Source of the DNA: Bifidobacterium sp.
GTDB taxonomy: Bacteria; Actinomycetota; Actinomycetes; Actinomycetales; Bifidobacteriaceae
Length of the DNA stretch: 33,773 nucleotides
Assembly (NCBI GenBank): GCA_022640915.1
Contig: JALCCT010000016.1
Span: 1 to 33,773 of the forward strand
Reading direction: 5' to 3'
Below, piece by piece: positions 24,817-33,531 of the stretch. Each line of letters starts with the position of its first letter. The stretch's first letter is position 1. A program made the position numbers and the translations under genes. The notes below the pieces were generated by a model. The model worked only from the letters and a program-made list of their open reading frames with translations. It had not been told where the DNA came from and did not search any database.

Positions 24817-25959
24817 CTATAAGCGTTCCACGACATAGTCGATGCAATGGGTCAGCGCTTCCACGTCGTCGGGCTCCACAGAGGGGAACACGCCGATGCG
24901 CAGCTGATTGCGCCCAAGCTTGCGGTAACCGGCGGTATCAACGATGCCGTTGCTGCGCAATGCCGCAATCACTTGACTCGCATCAACAGCTTCGTCAAGA
25001 TCGATCGTGACTACGGCGTTCGAGCGGGCTGCTGCTTCGGCCACAAAGGGCTCCGCGTAATCACTGTTTTGCGCCCATGTATACAGCGTGTTGGCTGAGT
25101 GTGCGCAACGGGCCGAAGACCATGCTAGTCCGCCGTTGCTGTTGAGCCAGCTCACCTGCTCGGCGAGCATGACGAGCGTTGCGATAGCCGGAGTGTTCAG
25201 CGTCTGATCCTTGCGGGAGTTTTCGATAGCCGAACGCAACGAGAGGAACGGTGGAATCCAGCGTGGCGAACCGTCGCGCCTGGCATCATCGGTTACGCTG
25301 TATGCGCGTCTGATCGCCGCAGGGGAGAGTGCCGCAAGCCACAGGCCGCCGTCGGAGCCGAAAGCCTTTTGCGGGGAAAAATAATAGGCGTCACATTGGG
25401 AGATATCGACCGGCAAGGATCCGGCGCCGCTCGTGGCATCAATGATGATCAGGGCATCCTGTTCGCGGCTTCCTGCAATTCGCTGCACCGGCGCAGCCAC
25501 GCCGGTTGAAGTCTCGTTGTGTGCCCAGCAGTAGGCGTCTGTGCCCTCGGTGAGTTCGGGGAGTCGGTAGGAGCCTGGCTTGGACTCGAAAATCACGGGA
25601 TTGTCCAGGAACGGCGCCGACGCAACTGATTGCGCGAATTTGGCGCTGAACGATCCGTATGATCCGCATGCCGCCTTGCGACGGATCAGGTTCGCGCAGG
25701 CGAGATCCCAGAAGGCGCTCGCTCCGCCGTCGCCGAGCACGATCTCATAGCCCTCGGGCAGCGAGAAGAAACCGGCAAGCCCCTCACGAATCGAGGCAAC
25801 CAGCTGCCTGACTGGGGCTTGACGGTGTGAAGTTCCCAGCAGTGTGCTTCCGGCAGCCTCCAGCGCAGCTGACTGCTCAGGGCGGATCTTGCTCGGGCCC
25901 GAGCCGAAACGACCGTCGGCCGGCAGCAGTGATTGCGGGATTGTCACGGTAGTAGCCAT
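24817..25959 (-). CDS. serC: Phosphoserine aminotransferase
   Basis: 380 aa, class V PLP aminotransferase of the actinobacterial SerC type. It starts FGSGPSKIRPEQ, has LGTSHRQAPV near residue 43, the substrate-loop region GDGGASAFWDLA, AHNETSTGV, the cofactor aspartate in IIIDATSGAGS, and the PLP lysine in YYFSPQKAFGSDGG. It forms phosphoserine from 3-phosphohydroxypyruvate and glutamate, and also serves pyridoxal-phosphate synthesis in some bacteria. It is monocistronic. Identification is secure. Confidence 0.96.
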   Translation of the reverse strand: MATTVTIPQSLLPADGRFGSGPSKIRPEQSAALEAAGSTLLGTSHRQAPVRQLVASIREGLAGFFSLPEGYEIVLGDGGASAFWDLACANLIRRKAACGSYGSFSAKFAQSVASAPFLDNPVIFESKPGSYRLPELTEGTDAYCWAHNETSTGVAAPVQRIAGSREQDALIIIDATSGAGSLPVDISQCDAYYFSPQKAFGSDGGLWLAALSPAAIRRAYSVTDDARRDGSPRWIPPFLSLRSAIENSRKDQTLNTPAIATLVMLAEQVSWLNSNGGLAWSSARCAHSANTLYTWAQNSDYAEPFVAEAAARSNAVVTIDLDEAVDASQVIAALRSNGIVDTAGYRKLGRNQLRIGVFPSVEPDDVEALTHCIDYVVERL

Positions 25960-26354
25960 GCAGACTAGCGTAGCAAGGCCAGCGAATCACCGGGCCGCAG
26001 CGATATGAGGTTGCGACGCCATGACGATGCAACAATGCCCCGCAATCGTTCACAGGAGACGTCATAATTGAGTTTCAGGCAGTCGCAGGATCACGAAATT
26101 GCACAGTGCAGATAAGAATAGGAACGACGTTGGGACACGCTGTGAATGGCGTGCAGGGCCGGGATATTGCCCTGCCCTTCTTGCTGCAGCTTGCCGCAAA
26201 CTTTCCGCAGCGCCGATGAAACGGTCTGTGGATTGGGGAAGTGGTTTGTCGTTTGCGATTGGGGCAGACCCCATTGTATTGTGCAATATGAGCTTGTACC
26301 GGGTCGTCGCGAGTCATGTTGACGGCCCTGAACCCGATAAGGAGCTGGGCACGT
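25960..26354. other. Intergenic region upstream of the CHAP gene
   Basis: 395 bp between divergent serC and the CHAP-domain gene. It has a 7-bp stem (GCAGGGC / GCCCTGC, 26153-26175). A possible promoter pairs TTGCGA (~26253) with TGTATT (~26275), with the dyad TGGGG-CAGA-CCCCA (26260-26273) in its spacer, a position suited to a repressor. No gene is seen. Confidence 0.4.
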
Positions 26355-27344
26355 ATGAAGCATGCTGCGCATAAGGCGGCCAAAGTCTCGAGGAAGCAAA
26401 CGGGCTCGTCCCATGTGTTGTTCGCCTCGGCTCACGGCGCCCATGCCGCGCTAGCGTCAGCGACAGCGCCAGTTCAATCGGTGCGGGCAATAGCCCAGAC
26501 TTCGGTGGGCACGATGGCCATAGAGCTCGATGACGTGCTTGCAGCCAAGATCAACGACATTGCTGCGCCTAGCCGTAGATCATTACGCGAATCAGCGCGC
26601 GCCGCGCAACGTCGGTCGTATCTCCTTGCCTCGGCGTCGCTGGCGGCTTTAGTGGGTAGTGCGGCTACCTCCATGGCCCTCGCCGCCAAACCCGGCGATG
26701 CTGCGTTCACGACCTCCGAAGATCCCACGACGACTACGCAGATCAGACGTGTCACCTCTGACACCGTGTCTCGTTCGCAGAACCGCGCTCCGCTGGGCGA
26801 AATTGCGAACCCTGCTGGATCCAATGCTGCAGGCGAACACGAGGGCTCGTGGCAGCTCAACGACAGCGACAGTGCAATCGACGTGAATGCGATGACGCGC
26901 GTCACGGCCGCTAACCCAGTTGTGGCTTCGCTGCTAGACGGCGATCGCGCAGCGCTGCCGGCAGGTTTCGATCCCAACCACGCCACGGGCGATACAGGCA
27001 ACAGCTATTCGTTCAGTCAGTGCACATGGTGGGTGTATATTCGCCGCCATCAGTTGGGCTTGCCGGTCGGCACGCACATGGGCAATGGCAATATGTGGGC
27101 CAATTCGGCGCGGGCCTTGGGCTACTGGGTCGACCATCAGGCAAGGCACGTAGGCGACATCATGGTATTCGCAGCCGGCCAGGACGGTGCCAGTCCCGTC
27201 TATGGGCATGTCGCGATCATCGAGAAGATCAATCCGGACGGCTCAGTTGAGACATCGGAATGTGGAGCCGCGCTGCAGGGTAAGACGACGTCTCGCACGT
27301 TCAGCGCACAACAGGTCGCGCAGCATCAGATCATTCATTACTGA
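26355..27344 (+). CDS. CHAP-domain peptidoglycan hydrolase (secreted)
   Basis: 329 aa from ATG 26355, with AAGGAG about ten bases upstream. A basic N-terminus is followed by a membrane/signal helix around residues 95-112 (SYLLASASLAALVGSAATSMALA), so the export signal sits unusually far in. A Ser/Thr/Asn-rich linker leads to a C-terminal CHAP domain (~225-329). Its catalytic Cys lies in FSQCTWWVYIRR, the His in YGHVAIIEKI, and the polar third residue in SVETSECG. CHAP enzymes cleave peptide cross-links or stem peptides in peptidoglycan. It is followed closely by an NlpC/P60 gene, so the two probably act together in wall remodelling or cell separation. Confidence 0.87.
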   Translation: MKHAAHKAAKVSRKQTGSSHVLFASAHGAHAALASATAPVQSVRAIAQTSVGTMAIELDDVLAAKINDIAAPSRRSLRESARAAQRRSYLLASASLAALVGSAATSMALAAKPGDAAFTTSEDPTTTTQIRRVTSDTVSRSQNRAPLGEIANPAGSNAAGEHEGSWQLNDSDSAIDVNAMTRVTAANPVVASLLDGDRAALPAGFDPNHATGDTGNSYSFSQCTWWVYIRRHQLGLPVGTHMGNGNMWANSARALGYWVDHQARHVGDIMVFAAGQDGASPVYGHVAIIEKINPDGSVETSECGAALQGKTTSRTFSAQQVAQHQIIHY

Positions 27345-27432
27345 TCAGCCTCACGCCCGGCGTGTCCTTAGAACCGTCGGCATTCGTGCTGCATTCGATA
27401 TTGTGTGTAAGGATCGTGTGCTATCGTGATGC

Positions 27433-28227
27433 GTGATGAAAACAAAGAAGCCTCGTTCAACGTTTGTGGCGGCCATTGCGGCCAGCACGATGCTCATTGC
27501 CTTCGCCCCAGCGGCCATGGCCTCCTCGAATGGTGATTCCACGACGGTTGATAACACTGTGGCTTCATCACGGTCATTCAAGTCATATGGTGCCAGAAAA
27601 GATTTCCTGAAGGAATCAACGGCGACGACAGTCGAGAAAGACTCTAATTGGGGTGGCCTCAAGGGAGTCGATGTACCACAGACACCATCGCAAGCTGAAA
27701 AGGATGCGGCTGCGCGTAGAGCTGCTGATCAGGCTGCTGCACGTGCCGCAGCTGCGACGCGTGCCCAGGCTGCTGCTGACGCTGCCGCAGCGAGCCGCTC
27801 CGCACAGCGCGAAGCGCTGACCGCCAAGCCTAGCGCCCCTCAGGCGCAGAGCTATGCTGTGGCCGAACCCAATGGGTCTTCCGCCGCTTCGGTATTGTCT
27901 TTCGCCGCACAGTTCGTCGGCAAGGCTCCTTATGTATATGGCGGTACGACTCCTGCCGGATGGGACTGTTCCGGATTTGTCATGTATGTGTTTGCCAAGA
28001 TAGGCATTTCGCTGCCGCACTCTTCTGGAGCTCAGACTCGCGTGGGCACGGCAGTCGCTGATTTGTCGCAGGCGCGGCCCGGAGACATTATTGCCAGCAA
28101 TGGTCACGCAGCCATTTACATAGGCAACGGCATGGTAGTCAACGCCCTCAACGAGCGCGCAGACACGACCTATTCCAGCATTGGCATCGCCTTCCACGGA
28201 GCCTACTCCATTCGCCGACTGCTCTGA
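27433..28227 (+). CDS. NlpC/P60 endopeptidase (secreted)
   Basis: About 263 aa; GTG 27433 or ATG 27436 are both possible starts. A Sec signal peptide (KTKKPRSTFVAAIAASTMLIAF.. cleaved near AMA-SS) is followed by an Ala-rich helical stalk (~85-140) and a C-terminal NlpC/P60 domain (~155-263). The catalytic Cys is in GWDCSGFVMYVFAKIG, the His in SNGHAAIYIGNG, and the third residue in the NALNERAD region. It should cut the D-gamma-Glu-diaminoacid bond of wall peptides. It lies 91 bp after a CHAP hydrolase on the same strand, either in one operon or with its own promoter. Confidence 0.9.
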   Translation: MMKTKKPRSTFVAAIAASTMLIAFAPAAMASSNGDSTTVDNTVASSRSFKSYGARKDFLKESTATTVEKDSNWGGLKGVDVPQTPSQAEKDAAARRAADQAAARAAAATRAQAAADAAAASRSAQREALTAKPSAPQAQSYAVAEPNGSSAASVLSFAAQFVGKAPYVYGGTTPAGWDCSGFVMYVFAKIGISLPHSSGAQTRVGTAVADLSQARPGDIIASNGHAAIYIGNGMVVNALNERADTTYSSIGIAFHGAYSIRRLL

Positions 28228-28509
28228 AGTTGATTTGCAGGTATGGCCGCTTCGCCGGCATGGCTAATTCCAGATGTAGTCGATGGTAGGCTCACTCAGT
28301 ATGCAGACACCGTGTTTTTTGGTGTTGCATGCGTGTGATTCGGTCCGAGACGGTTGCACTTTGCTGGGATGACTTGTTGCTGATGGCACCGTATGTTTGT
28401 GACGCAACGGTTACGATGTCCAGATTTTTTTCGCCCGGATACGCGCTATCCTAGAGTTACGAGGTCGGGTGCGCAGCAGCGCTGGCCGTTAACGCAGGGA
28501 GGTGTCATC

Positions 28510-29538
28510 ATGATCAACGAAAAAGCCATACTTGTCGGCGTCGATGGATCACATGCCAGTTACAAGGCCACATGGTGGGCGGCGAACTACGCCAAGCATG
28601 CCGGTCTAACCTTGCAGATCGTATGCGCCTATTCGCTGCCGAGCTATGCAGCAGTGTCTTTCGACGCGACCTACACGGCGATGGGCGACGACAACGCAGC
28701 TCATAATGATGCGCAAGAGATACTCTCCAAGGCCAAGGCAATTGCCGATGAACAGGGAGTTGAGGCGGCGACGCTCATCGTCACTGGTGACCCGGCTTCG
28801 GTGTTCGTCGAGCTTTCGCGTAACTACAATCTGATTGTCATTGGCAACCGCGGCAAGGGCGGTTTAGCCGAGCGACTACTGGGCACCACCAGCTCTTCTC
28901 TGCCTGCATATGCGTATTGCCCAATTGTCGTAGTGCCATACACCAATGACGACGGCAAAGTGATGCACCTGAACAATACGATCACCCGGGTGGCGGTCGG
29001 TATCGACGAAAGTAAGTGGGGCCTGAAGGCCCTGCAGCTGGCCGCCGATTTCGCCAGCACATGGGGCGCGTCGCTTGATGTGATCCTGGCGGTGCCCAAT
29101 ATCAAGGGGCTCGAGGGCGAACAGGGCGTTACGGACTCGTATATGGAAGATCTGGGCGAGAACATCAAGCCTCTGCAAGCGGCCCATCCGGATCTTCGCA
29201 TCGACAAGACGATCGTGCCGGATACCGCTGTTAACGCGCTGGCTAAGGCCAGTTTCGACCATGATGTCGTGGTAGTAGGCTCACGTGGTCGCGGCGGATT
29301 CACGGGGCTTATTATGGGCTCCACAAGCCAAGGACTGATCCAGCATTCAGTCGGGCCAGTCTACGTGGTGCCGCGTAAGTTCGTGGAGGCGCAGGAGGCT
29401 CGCATCCGCAAGCTATCCGAGATCATGGGTGTTGAGGAGATCTCGGTGCAGGCTGCTGACGATGCAGCAGCGGAGACCATCGAATCGGCCATCGACCCGA
29501 TGCATCAGCCACCGAGCCACAGCACGACGATGCAATAA
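28510..29538 (+). CDS. Tandem universal stress protein (UspA family)
   Basis: 342 aa from ATG 28510, preceded by GGGAGG. Two Usp domains are in tandem: residues ~4-148 (AILVGVDGSHASYKATWWA, then GNRGKGGLAERLLGTTSSSL) and ~165-305 (RVAVGIDESKWGLKALQLA, then GSRGRGGFTGLIMGSTSQGL). Both carry the ATP-binding G2xG9G(S/T) motif, so nucleotide binding is likely. A ~40-residue acidic tail follows. Such proteins aid survival under starvation or stress in Actinobacteria. Two hairpins follow the gene. Confidence 0.93.
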   Translation: MINEKAILVGVDGSHASYKATWWAANYAKHAGLTLQIVCAYSLPSYAAVSFDATYTAMGDDNAAHNDAQEILSKAKAIADEQGVEAATLIVTGDPASVFVELSRNYNLIVIGNRGKGGLAERLLGTTSSSLPAYAYCPIVVVPYTNDDGKVMHLNNTITRVAVGIDESKWGLKALQLAADFASTWGASLDVILAVPNIKGLEGEQGVTDSYMEDLGENIKPLQAAHPDLRIDKTIVPDTAVNALAKASFDHDVVVVGSRGRGGFTGLIMGSTSQGLIQHSVGPVYVVPRKFVEAQEARIRKLSEIMGVEEISVQAADDAAAETIESAIDPMHQPPSHSTTMQ

Positions 29539-29578
29539 GTCACAATGCGCAGGGTAGTGCAAATCAGATAATGAGAGA

Positions 29579-29613
29579 GGGACTGGCGCCTGCGTTATGA
29601 CCGCGCCAGTCCC
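29579..29613. terminator. First hairpin after the usp gene
   Basis: A perfect 11-bp stem GGGACTGGCGC / GCGCCAGTCCC with a 13-nt loop, 41 bases after the usp stop. There is no T-run, so it may act with the second hairpin. Confidence 0.5.
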
Positions 29614-29627
29614 CTCATGCCGTTGTT

Positions 29628-29665
29628 CAGGCTCATGCTTTTCGGATACGAAAAGCATGAGCCTG
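29628..29665. terminator. Second hairpin, shared by convergent genes
   Basis: A perfect 17-bp stem (29628-29644 with 29649-29665) and GATA loop. It lies between the usp stop and the stop of the convergent OsmC-family gene. A-T rich steps (CTTTTCG / CGAAAAG) in the stem suit a bidirectional terminator. Confidence 0.7.
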
Positions 29666-29668
29666 AAA

Positions 29669-30082
29669 CTATTTACGCACCGTAACTTCCATACGTACCG
29701 GCGTCTCCTGGGTATAGGTGTGCATCACGGTGCAGCCCTTTTCGATGTGACGGGTGACGCGCTCTTTGAGTTTGGCAGCCTCCTCGTCGCCTAGGCCAGC
29801 GTCCGTGGCGTCGACAACGACGTGCTCGCTGAAGTTCAAGTAGGAATCGCTGGCATCGTCATAGGTGCCATCGACAACGATCTTCGCGCCCTTGCCTTCG
29901 CCGAGCGTGTGCTCGATCGCGAAGCTGCTGGATAGTGCGCCGCATGCGGCCAGTGCCACCTTCATAAGATCGCCAGGAGTGAACTGGCCCCGGCCTTTGC
30001 CGAATTTGATATGAGCGCCTTCATCGCTGAAAGCATCCCAAGAACCGTCTTTATTGCGTTCTACCCATAGCCGTTTGCCCAT
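29669..30082 (-). CDS. OsmC-family peroxide-defence protein
   Basis: 137 aa from ATG 30082, with a near-perfect AGGAGG five bases upstream; the longer frame is not used. OsmC/Ohr fold: FTPGDLMKVALAACGALSSSF holds the first reactive cysteine and IEKGCTVMHTYTQ the second. The spacing fits the OsmC/Ohr dithiol site, which reduces organic hydroperoxides. The short KFGKGRGQFTP segment provides the conserved arginine. It is convergent with usp and divergent from thyA. Substrate preference (Ohr versus OsmC) is not decided by sequence alone. Confidence 0.88.
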   Translation of the reverse strand: MGKRLWVERNKDGSWDAFSDEGAHIKFGKGRGQFTPGDLMKVALAACGALSSSFAIEHTLGEGKGAKIVVDGTYDDASDSYLNFSEHVVVDATDAGLGDEEAAKLKERVTRHIEKGCTVMHTYTQETPVRMEVTVRK

Positions 30083-30167
30083 CTTACCCTCCTGAGGTCG
30101 TTGTCTCGGCGCGATACCGCGCCTACACAGCCCAATGTAGCGCGGTATCGCGTCATGTGTCGCATCC

Positions 30168-30196
30168 TTCGCGAGCTGAACAGTTTCGGCTAGAAT
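30168..30196 (+). promoter_or_regulatory. Probable promoter of a leaderless thyA mRNA
   Basis: TAGAAT (30191-30196) lies seven bases before the thyA ATG at 30204, with TTCGCG (30168-30173) at 17-bp spacing. No Shine-Dalgarno sequence is present, so the message probably begins at the ATG. Confidence 0.5.
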
Positions 30197-30203
30197 AGAG
30201 CGC

Positions 30204-31076
30204 ATGGTTTTGACATCCAAAGAACTCGCAGACATCCGCACCCGCATTCCCCGACGCCCAGACACCGATATTCCCATGCCCTACGAGGATTTGGTGCGCA
30301 CAATCCTCGCCGAAGGCACACTCAAATCTGACCGCACAGGTACTGGAACAGTTTCGCTTTTCGGCCGGCAGATGCGTTTCGATCTGAGTGAAAGCTTCCC
30401 GCTGCTCACGACGAAAACCGTGTTCTTCAAGGGCATTGCTTACGAACTGCTGTGGTTTCTCAAAGGTTCGCGCAATATCAAGTATTTACATGATCACCAT
30501 GTGCATATCTGGGACGAATGGGCCGATGAAAACGGTGACTTGGGACCGGTCTACGGCGTGCAATGGCGCAGCTGGCCGGCACCTGTGCCGGACGATCCCA
30601 ACCGCACCATCGATCAGATCGCCAATGTGCTCAATCTCATCAAGACCCAGCCAGATTCTAGACGCATGATTGTGAGCGCCTGGAATCCAGCTGAAGTTGA
30701 GAAGATGGCTCTGCCGCCTTGTCACGCACTGTTCCAGTTCTATGTGGCCGACGACAAGCTTTCGTGCCAGCTCTACCAGCGGTCATGTGATATGTTCCTC
30801 GGTGTGCCGTTCAATATCGCCTCGTATTCGCTGCTCACCATGATGATGGCTCAGCAGGCAGGTTTAGAGCCTGGCGAATTCGTATGGACCGGCGGCGATT
30901 GCCATATCTATGACAACCACATCGATCAGGTGCTCGAGCAGCTCGGGCGCGATCCGTATCCCTACCCGCAGATGAAGATCCGCAAAGCGGATTCTCTGTT
31001 CGATTACGATTACGAGGATTTCAGCATCGTGGGCTACCAGCATCATCCGACCATCACAGCGCCGATCGCTGTGTGA
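30204..31076 (+). CDS. thyA: Thymidylate synthase
   Basis: 290 aa. The conserved folate-dependent ThyA layout is present: [18 protein letters not shown], the catalytic cysteine in [45 protein letters not shown], and the C-terminal APIAV. It converts dUMP to dTMP using methylene-tetrahydrofolate, producing dihydrofolate that the downstream folA product recycles. A 128-bp gap separates the two. Identification is certain. Confidence 0.97.
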   Translation: MVLTSKELADIRTRIPRRPDTDIPMPYEDLVRTILAEGTLKSDRTGTGTVSLFGRQMRFDLSESFPLLTTKTVFFKGIAYELLWFLKGSRNIKYLHDHHVHIWDEWADENGDLGPVYGVQWRSWPAPVPDDPNRTIDQIANVLNLIKTQPDSRRMIVSAWNPAEVEKMALPPCHALFQFYVADDKLSCQLYQRSCDMFLGVPFNIASYSLLTMMMAQQAGLEPGEFVWTGGDCHIYDNHIDQVLEQLGRDPYPYPQMKIRKADSLFDYDYEDFSIVGYQHHPTITAPIAV

Positions 31077-31204
31077 ACTGGCAAGAAGCGCAGCGGTGGT
31101 GCGGGAGTACGAGGAAAGGCAATCCTTCGAATTGCTGAAGGCATAGAGCGGTCTGAGCCAATCGCTATGCTGTGTCGCAGTCACATTTCCAAGGAGTGGA
31201 TGAA

Positions 31205-31873
31205 ATGGAGCATGACAGTAGCCGCAGCGGCTATCACGAACCCGAGCCCGGTTTTGCCGGGCTGCACGACACCGAAGAGTGGGGTGACGACATTGTCAAA
31301 ACCGTCTCGGTGAACCTCATCTGGGCGCAGGCGAGCGACAAGGAAGGTCGACCGGGCGCCATCGGATTCAAAGGTGCGATGCCGTGGCATTTGGCCGAGG
31401 ATATGCGCCGGTTCAAGGAGCTGACTGTTTCTCATCCGGTCATCATGGGGCGCAAAACCTGGGAGTCGCTTGACCCTAGGTTTCGACCGCTTCCCAATCG
31501 TGACAATTTCGTCGTGACTACTGACCGATCGTATAGCGCGCCGGGAGCCACGGTTGTTCCCGATCTGGAGTCCGCGATCGACTTGGCATGCCAGGAGGCG
31601 ATACCGGACGACGGGCTTGATCGTAGTGAAATCTGGGTGATCGGCGGCGCGCAGCTGTACCAAGCTATGTTGCCTTTCGCCAACAAGGCCTATATTACGC
31701 AGATTGATGCTCGTGTTGATGCCGACGCCTATGCGCCTGACATGGAAGCTTTGGCACAATCCGACACATGGCGTATCACCGAAGCCACGCAATGGCTCAC
31801 GCCAAAGAAACGCGAGGGCGCAGTGCGCCGCTATCGTTTCCTGACGATGCAGAAGGATGAACAGAATCTATGA
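31205..31873 (+). CDS. folA: Dihydrofolate reductase
   Basis: 222 aa from ATG 31205, with AAGGAG eight bases upstream. After a ~35-residue acidic N-terminal extension the DHFR core begins (VSVNLIWAQASD). It holds the GFKGAMPWHLAEDMRRFKELT region with catalytic Glu/Asp, VIMGRKTWESL (NADPH site), and IWVIGGAQLYQAML. It reduces dihydrofolate and so sustains thyA. Its stop overlaps the next gene's start by 4 nt (ATGA). The extension is longer than usual for this family. Confidence 0.95.
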   Translation: MEHDSSRSGYHEPEPGFAGLHDTEEWGDDIVKTVSVNLIWAQASDKEGRPGAIGFKGAMPWHLAEDMRRFKELTVSHPVIMGRKTWESLDPRFRPLPNRDNFVVTTDRSYSAPGATVVPDLESAIDLACQEAIPDDGLDRSEIWVIGGAQLYQAMLPFANKAYITQIDARVDADAYAPDMEALAQSDTWRITEATQWLTPKKREGAVRRYRFLTMQKDEQNL

Positions 31874-32493
31874 CGTCAATGATCTCTGCGACCTTTATGA
31901 CCGATTGTCAGCAGACTGGGCAGGCTGCTGACTTGTGCAGGGAAACTGATCAGAAGGGCCGGCCAGACTACCGGCAGGGGGAGCCTGAGCGGCACCGCTA
32001 CACCGTGATGACGGTGTGCACTGGCAACATCTGCCGTTCGCCGATGGCTGAGATTATCCTGCGCGCGCAATTCGATGCTGCAGGGCTCAGCAGCCAGGTG
32101 GATGTCGAATCCAGCGGCGTGAGCGACGAGGAAGACAGTCACCCCATCGACCCGCGTGCCGTGCGAGTCCTACGCCAGCGCGGCTATGAGATTCCAGCGC
32201 ATCATTATGCGCACCGCATCACCCGCGATGAGGTGCGTCGAACTGATTTGTTCCTGCCCATGACTGCCTCGCATATGCGCTCCCTGCTGCGCCAAATTCC
32301 CGCGGTCAAGCGCTCACAGGTACACCTCTACCGCAGTTTTGACCCGAACTTGCCCAAGCCGCCAGCTGGCCGCGAAGATATGATTGATCTAGTTGACCCG
32401 TGGTACGGTGGCCCCAAAGATTTCGACATCGCCATCGACCAGATTGAAGAGGTCGCGCCGTACATCGTCGATTGGGTCAGGCGGCAATTGTAG
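31870..32493 (+). CDS. Low-molecular-weight protein-tyrosine phosphatase
   Basis: 207 aa. The P-loop VCTGNICRSPMAE gives CX5R with the nucleophile at Cys50 and Arg56. The general-acid region is DLVDPWYGGPKDFD. The ~43 residues before the core are hydrophilic and unlike other family members, so translation may begin later, although ATG 31870 is coupled to folA (ATGA). Such phosphatases (Wzb/PtpA type) often control exopolysaccharide synthesis, but no capsule genes or tyrosine kinase are present here. Family assignment is firm; the substrate is unknown. Confidence 0.92.
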   Translation: MTSMISATFMTDCQQTGQAADLCRETDQKGRPDYRQGEPERHRYTVMTVCTGNICRSPMAEIILRAQFDAAGLSSQVDVESSGVSDEEDSHPIDPRAVRVLRQRGYEIPAHHYAHRITRDEVRRTDLFLPMTASHMRSLLRQIPAVKRSQVHLYRSFDPNLPKPPAGREDMIDLVDPWYGGPKDFDIAIDQIEEVAPYIVDWVRRQL

Positions 32494-32554
32494 CGTGTGT
32501 GCCGCATTCCATTATCGAGTCGGTACTGCTATGCAGCAGACCGATCAGGTATGA

Positions 32555-32914
32555 TCACACGACTACCGCACCGAACGGCATGAGTGCCAGTTTGGCCATT
32601 TTGAAAGATTGGATGCCGAAGGGGATGCCGATGATCGTGATCATATTCGCGACCCCGGCTGCCACGTAGCCGATGGCAAGCCAAATCCCGATAACGATGA
32701 TCCAGATGATGTTGAGCAGCAGCGATCCCACGCCGCCGCTGTACTCGACGCGTTTGCCGAATGGCGCAAGCGTAAGCCCAGCCATTTTGAAGGACTGCAC
32801 GCCGAGGGGGATGCCGATGACGCTCATGCACAGAACCAGCCCGATAATCACCCAGGCAAGTGCTATCACAAGGCCGCCGAGGATGATCCATAGGATGTTG
32901 CCGAGCAATCTCAT
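32555..32914 (-). CDS. YccF-family inner-membrane protein
   Basis: 119 aa, two YccF/DUF307 units. Each has a membrane helix and a GIP.G.Q.FK. loop: MSVIGIPLGVQSFKMAGLTL and ITIIGIPFGIQSFKMAKLAL. The first helix starts LGNILWIILGGLVIALAW. YccF proteins are widespread small membrane proteins without an established function. The gene is convergent with the phosphatase. Confidence 0.92.
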   Translation of the reverse strand: MRLLGNILWIILGGLVIALAWVIIGLVLCMSVIGIPLGVQSFKMAGLTLAPFGKRVEYSGGVGSLLLNIIWIIVIGIWLAIGYVAAGVANMITIIGIPFGIQSFKMAKLALMPFGAVVV

Positions 32915-33084
32915 GATCCCGTCCCTATCGTATTAACGTGGTAGTACTGATTCCTCGAGTGTTGCTCTATTCTCGGCTCAACAGTATTACAACTGTTTTC
33001 GGCTATTGTAGCAGTTTCGCCATCGTCTGCCGGGTTTTGATGACAGGCGTTTCGATGATCAGCGTCGATCGCAGGCAGCATACA
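32915..33084. other. Intergenic, no gene seen
   Basis: A region of lower GC between the yccF gene and the integrase relic. It carries no recognised motif and may include the decayed upstream part of the integrase. Confidence 0.3.
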
Positions 33085-33371
33085 TGGTTTTGTATTGCCA
33101 CCATAGTCCCAACTGCCTGCTGCGATGATAAGCATGTCGTGAGCGTGAACCTGCGAATGACCAGGGTTTGGCGTTCTCCGGGCGTCACATCGCATTCGCT
33201 GTGTAAGCGCGTGGCGACGACGCTGGATATGCAAGGGTTGAGTGCCAGAGCAATATCGGACTATCTCGGCATAACAATCCGAGCATGACTCACAGCGTGT
33301 GCATACGAAGGAATTTCGGCAGCCAGAAAGCCGCCGCAAGCTTGGAAATCTGGTTGTTGAATATCATCTGA
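33085..33371 (+). pseudogene. Relic of a phage-type tyrosine recombinase (integrase C-terminus)
   Basis: The C-terminal catalytic core of a tyrosine integrase is readable over two frames. Frame 1 gives VTSHSLCKRVATTLDMQGLS and ARAISDYLG up to ~33270. After a one-base deletion the next frame gives HNNPSMTHSVCIRRNFGSQK to a stop at 33371. This corresponds to the family's THxxR...LGH....T.DVY plan. The second catalytic arginine is Cys (HSLC), the nucleophilic tyrosine is Cys (SVCI for DVYM), and the frame is broken. It is clearly dead. It lies next to a tRNA 3' fragment, as expected for an integrative element that used a tRNA attachment site. Confidence 0.75.
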
Positions 33372-33449
33372 TACCGGTGTTTATGATGGGTACGTGCTGG
33401 GTCAGTCCTGAACTGTTGTGAAAAATATGGAAGCCTTCACGAACAAAGC

Positions 33450-33486
33450 CCCCTCAGCCCAATGTTTCCAAGGGTTGAGGGGTTTT
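33450..33486. terminator. tRNA-associated terminator
   Basis: CCCCTCAGCCC pairs with GGGTTGAGGGG (one G-U), 11-nt loop, then TTTTC on the plus strand and GGGCTTTGTT on the minus strand. It stands immediately after the CCA end of the minus-strand tRNA fragment and so is probably that tRNA's own terminator. Confidence 0.7.
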
Positions 33487-33489
33487 CGA

Positions 33490-33531
33490 TGGTGGCTCCG
33501 AGCGGCATCGATCCGCTGACCTAGCGATTAT
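33490..33531 (-). other. 3' fragment of a tRNA (probably tRNA-Met), attachment-site scar
   Basis: On the minus strand: an anticodon-loop end ATAA, stem TCGCT, variable loop AGGTC, a T-arm with stem AGCGG/CCGCT, acceptor 3' strand CGGAGCC, then ACCA. The ATAATCGC..AGGTC run fits tRNA-Met(CAT) of Actinobacteria. The 5' half (acceptor, D-arm, anticodon) is absent. The T-loop reads ATCGATG rather than TTCGANN, so this copy is free of selection. It is the expected leftover when an element integrates in a tRNA gene. Confidence 0.65.
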
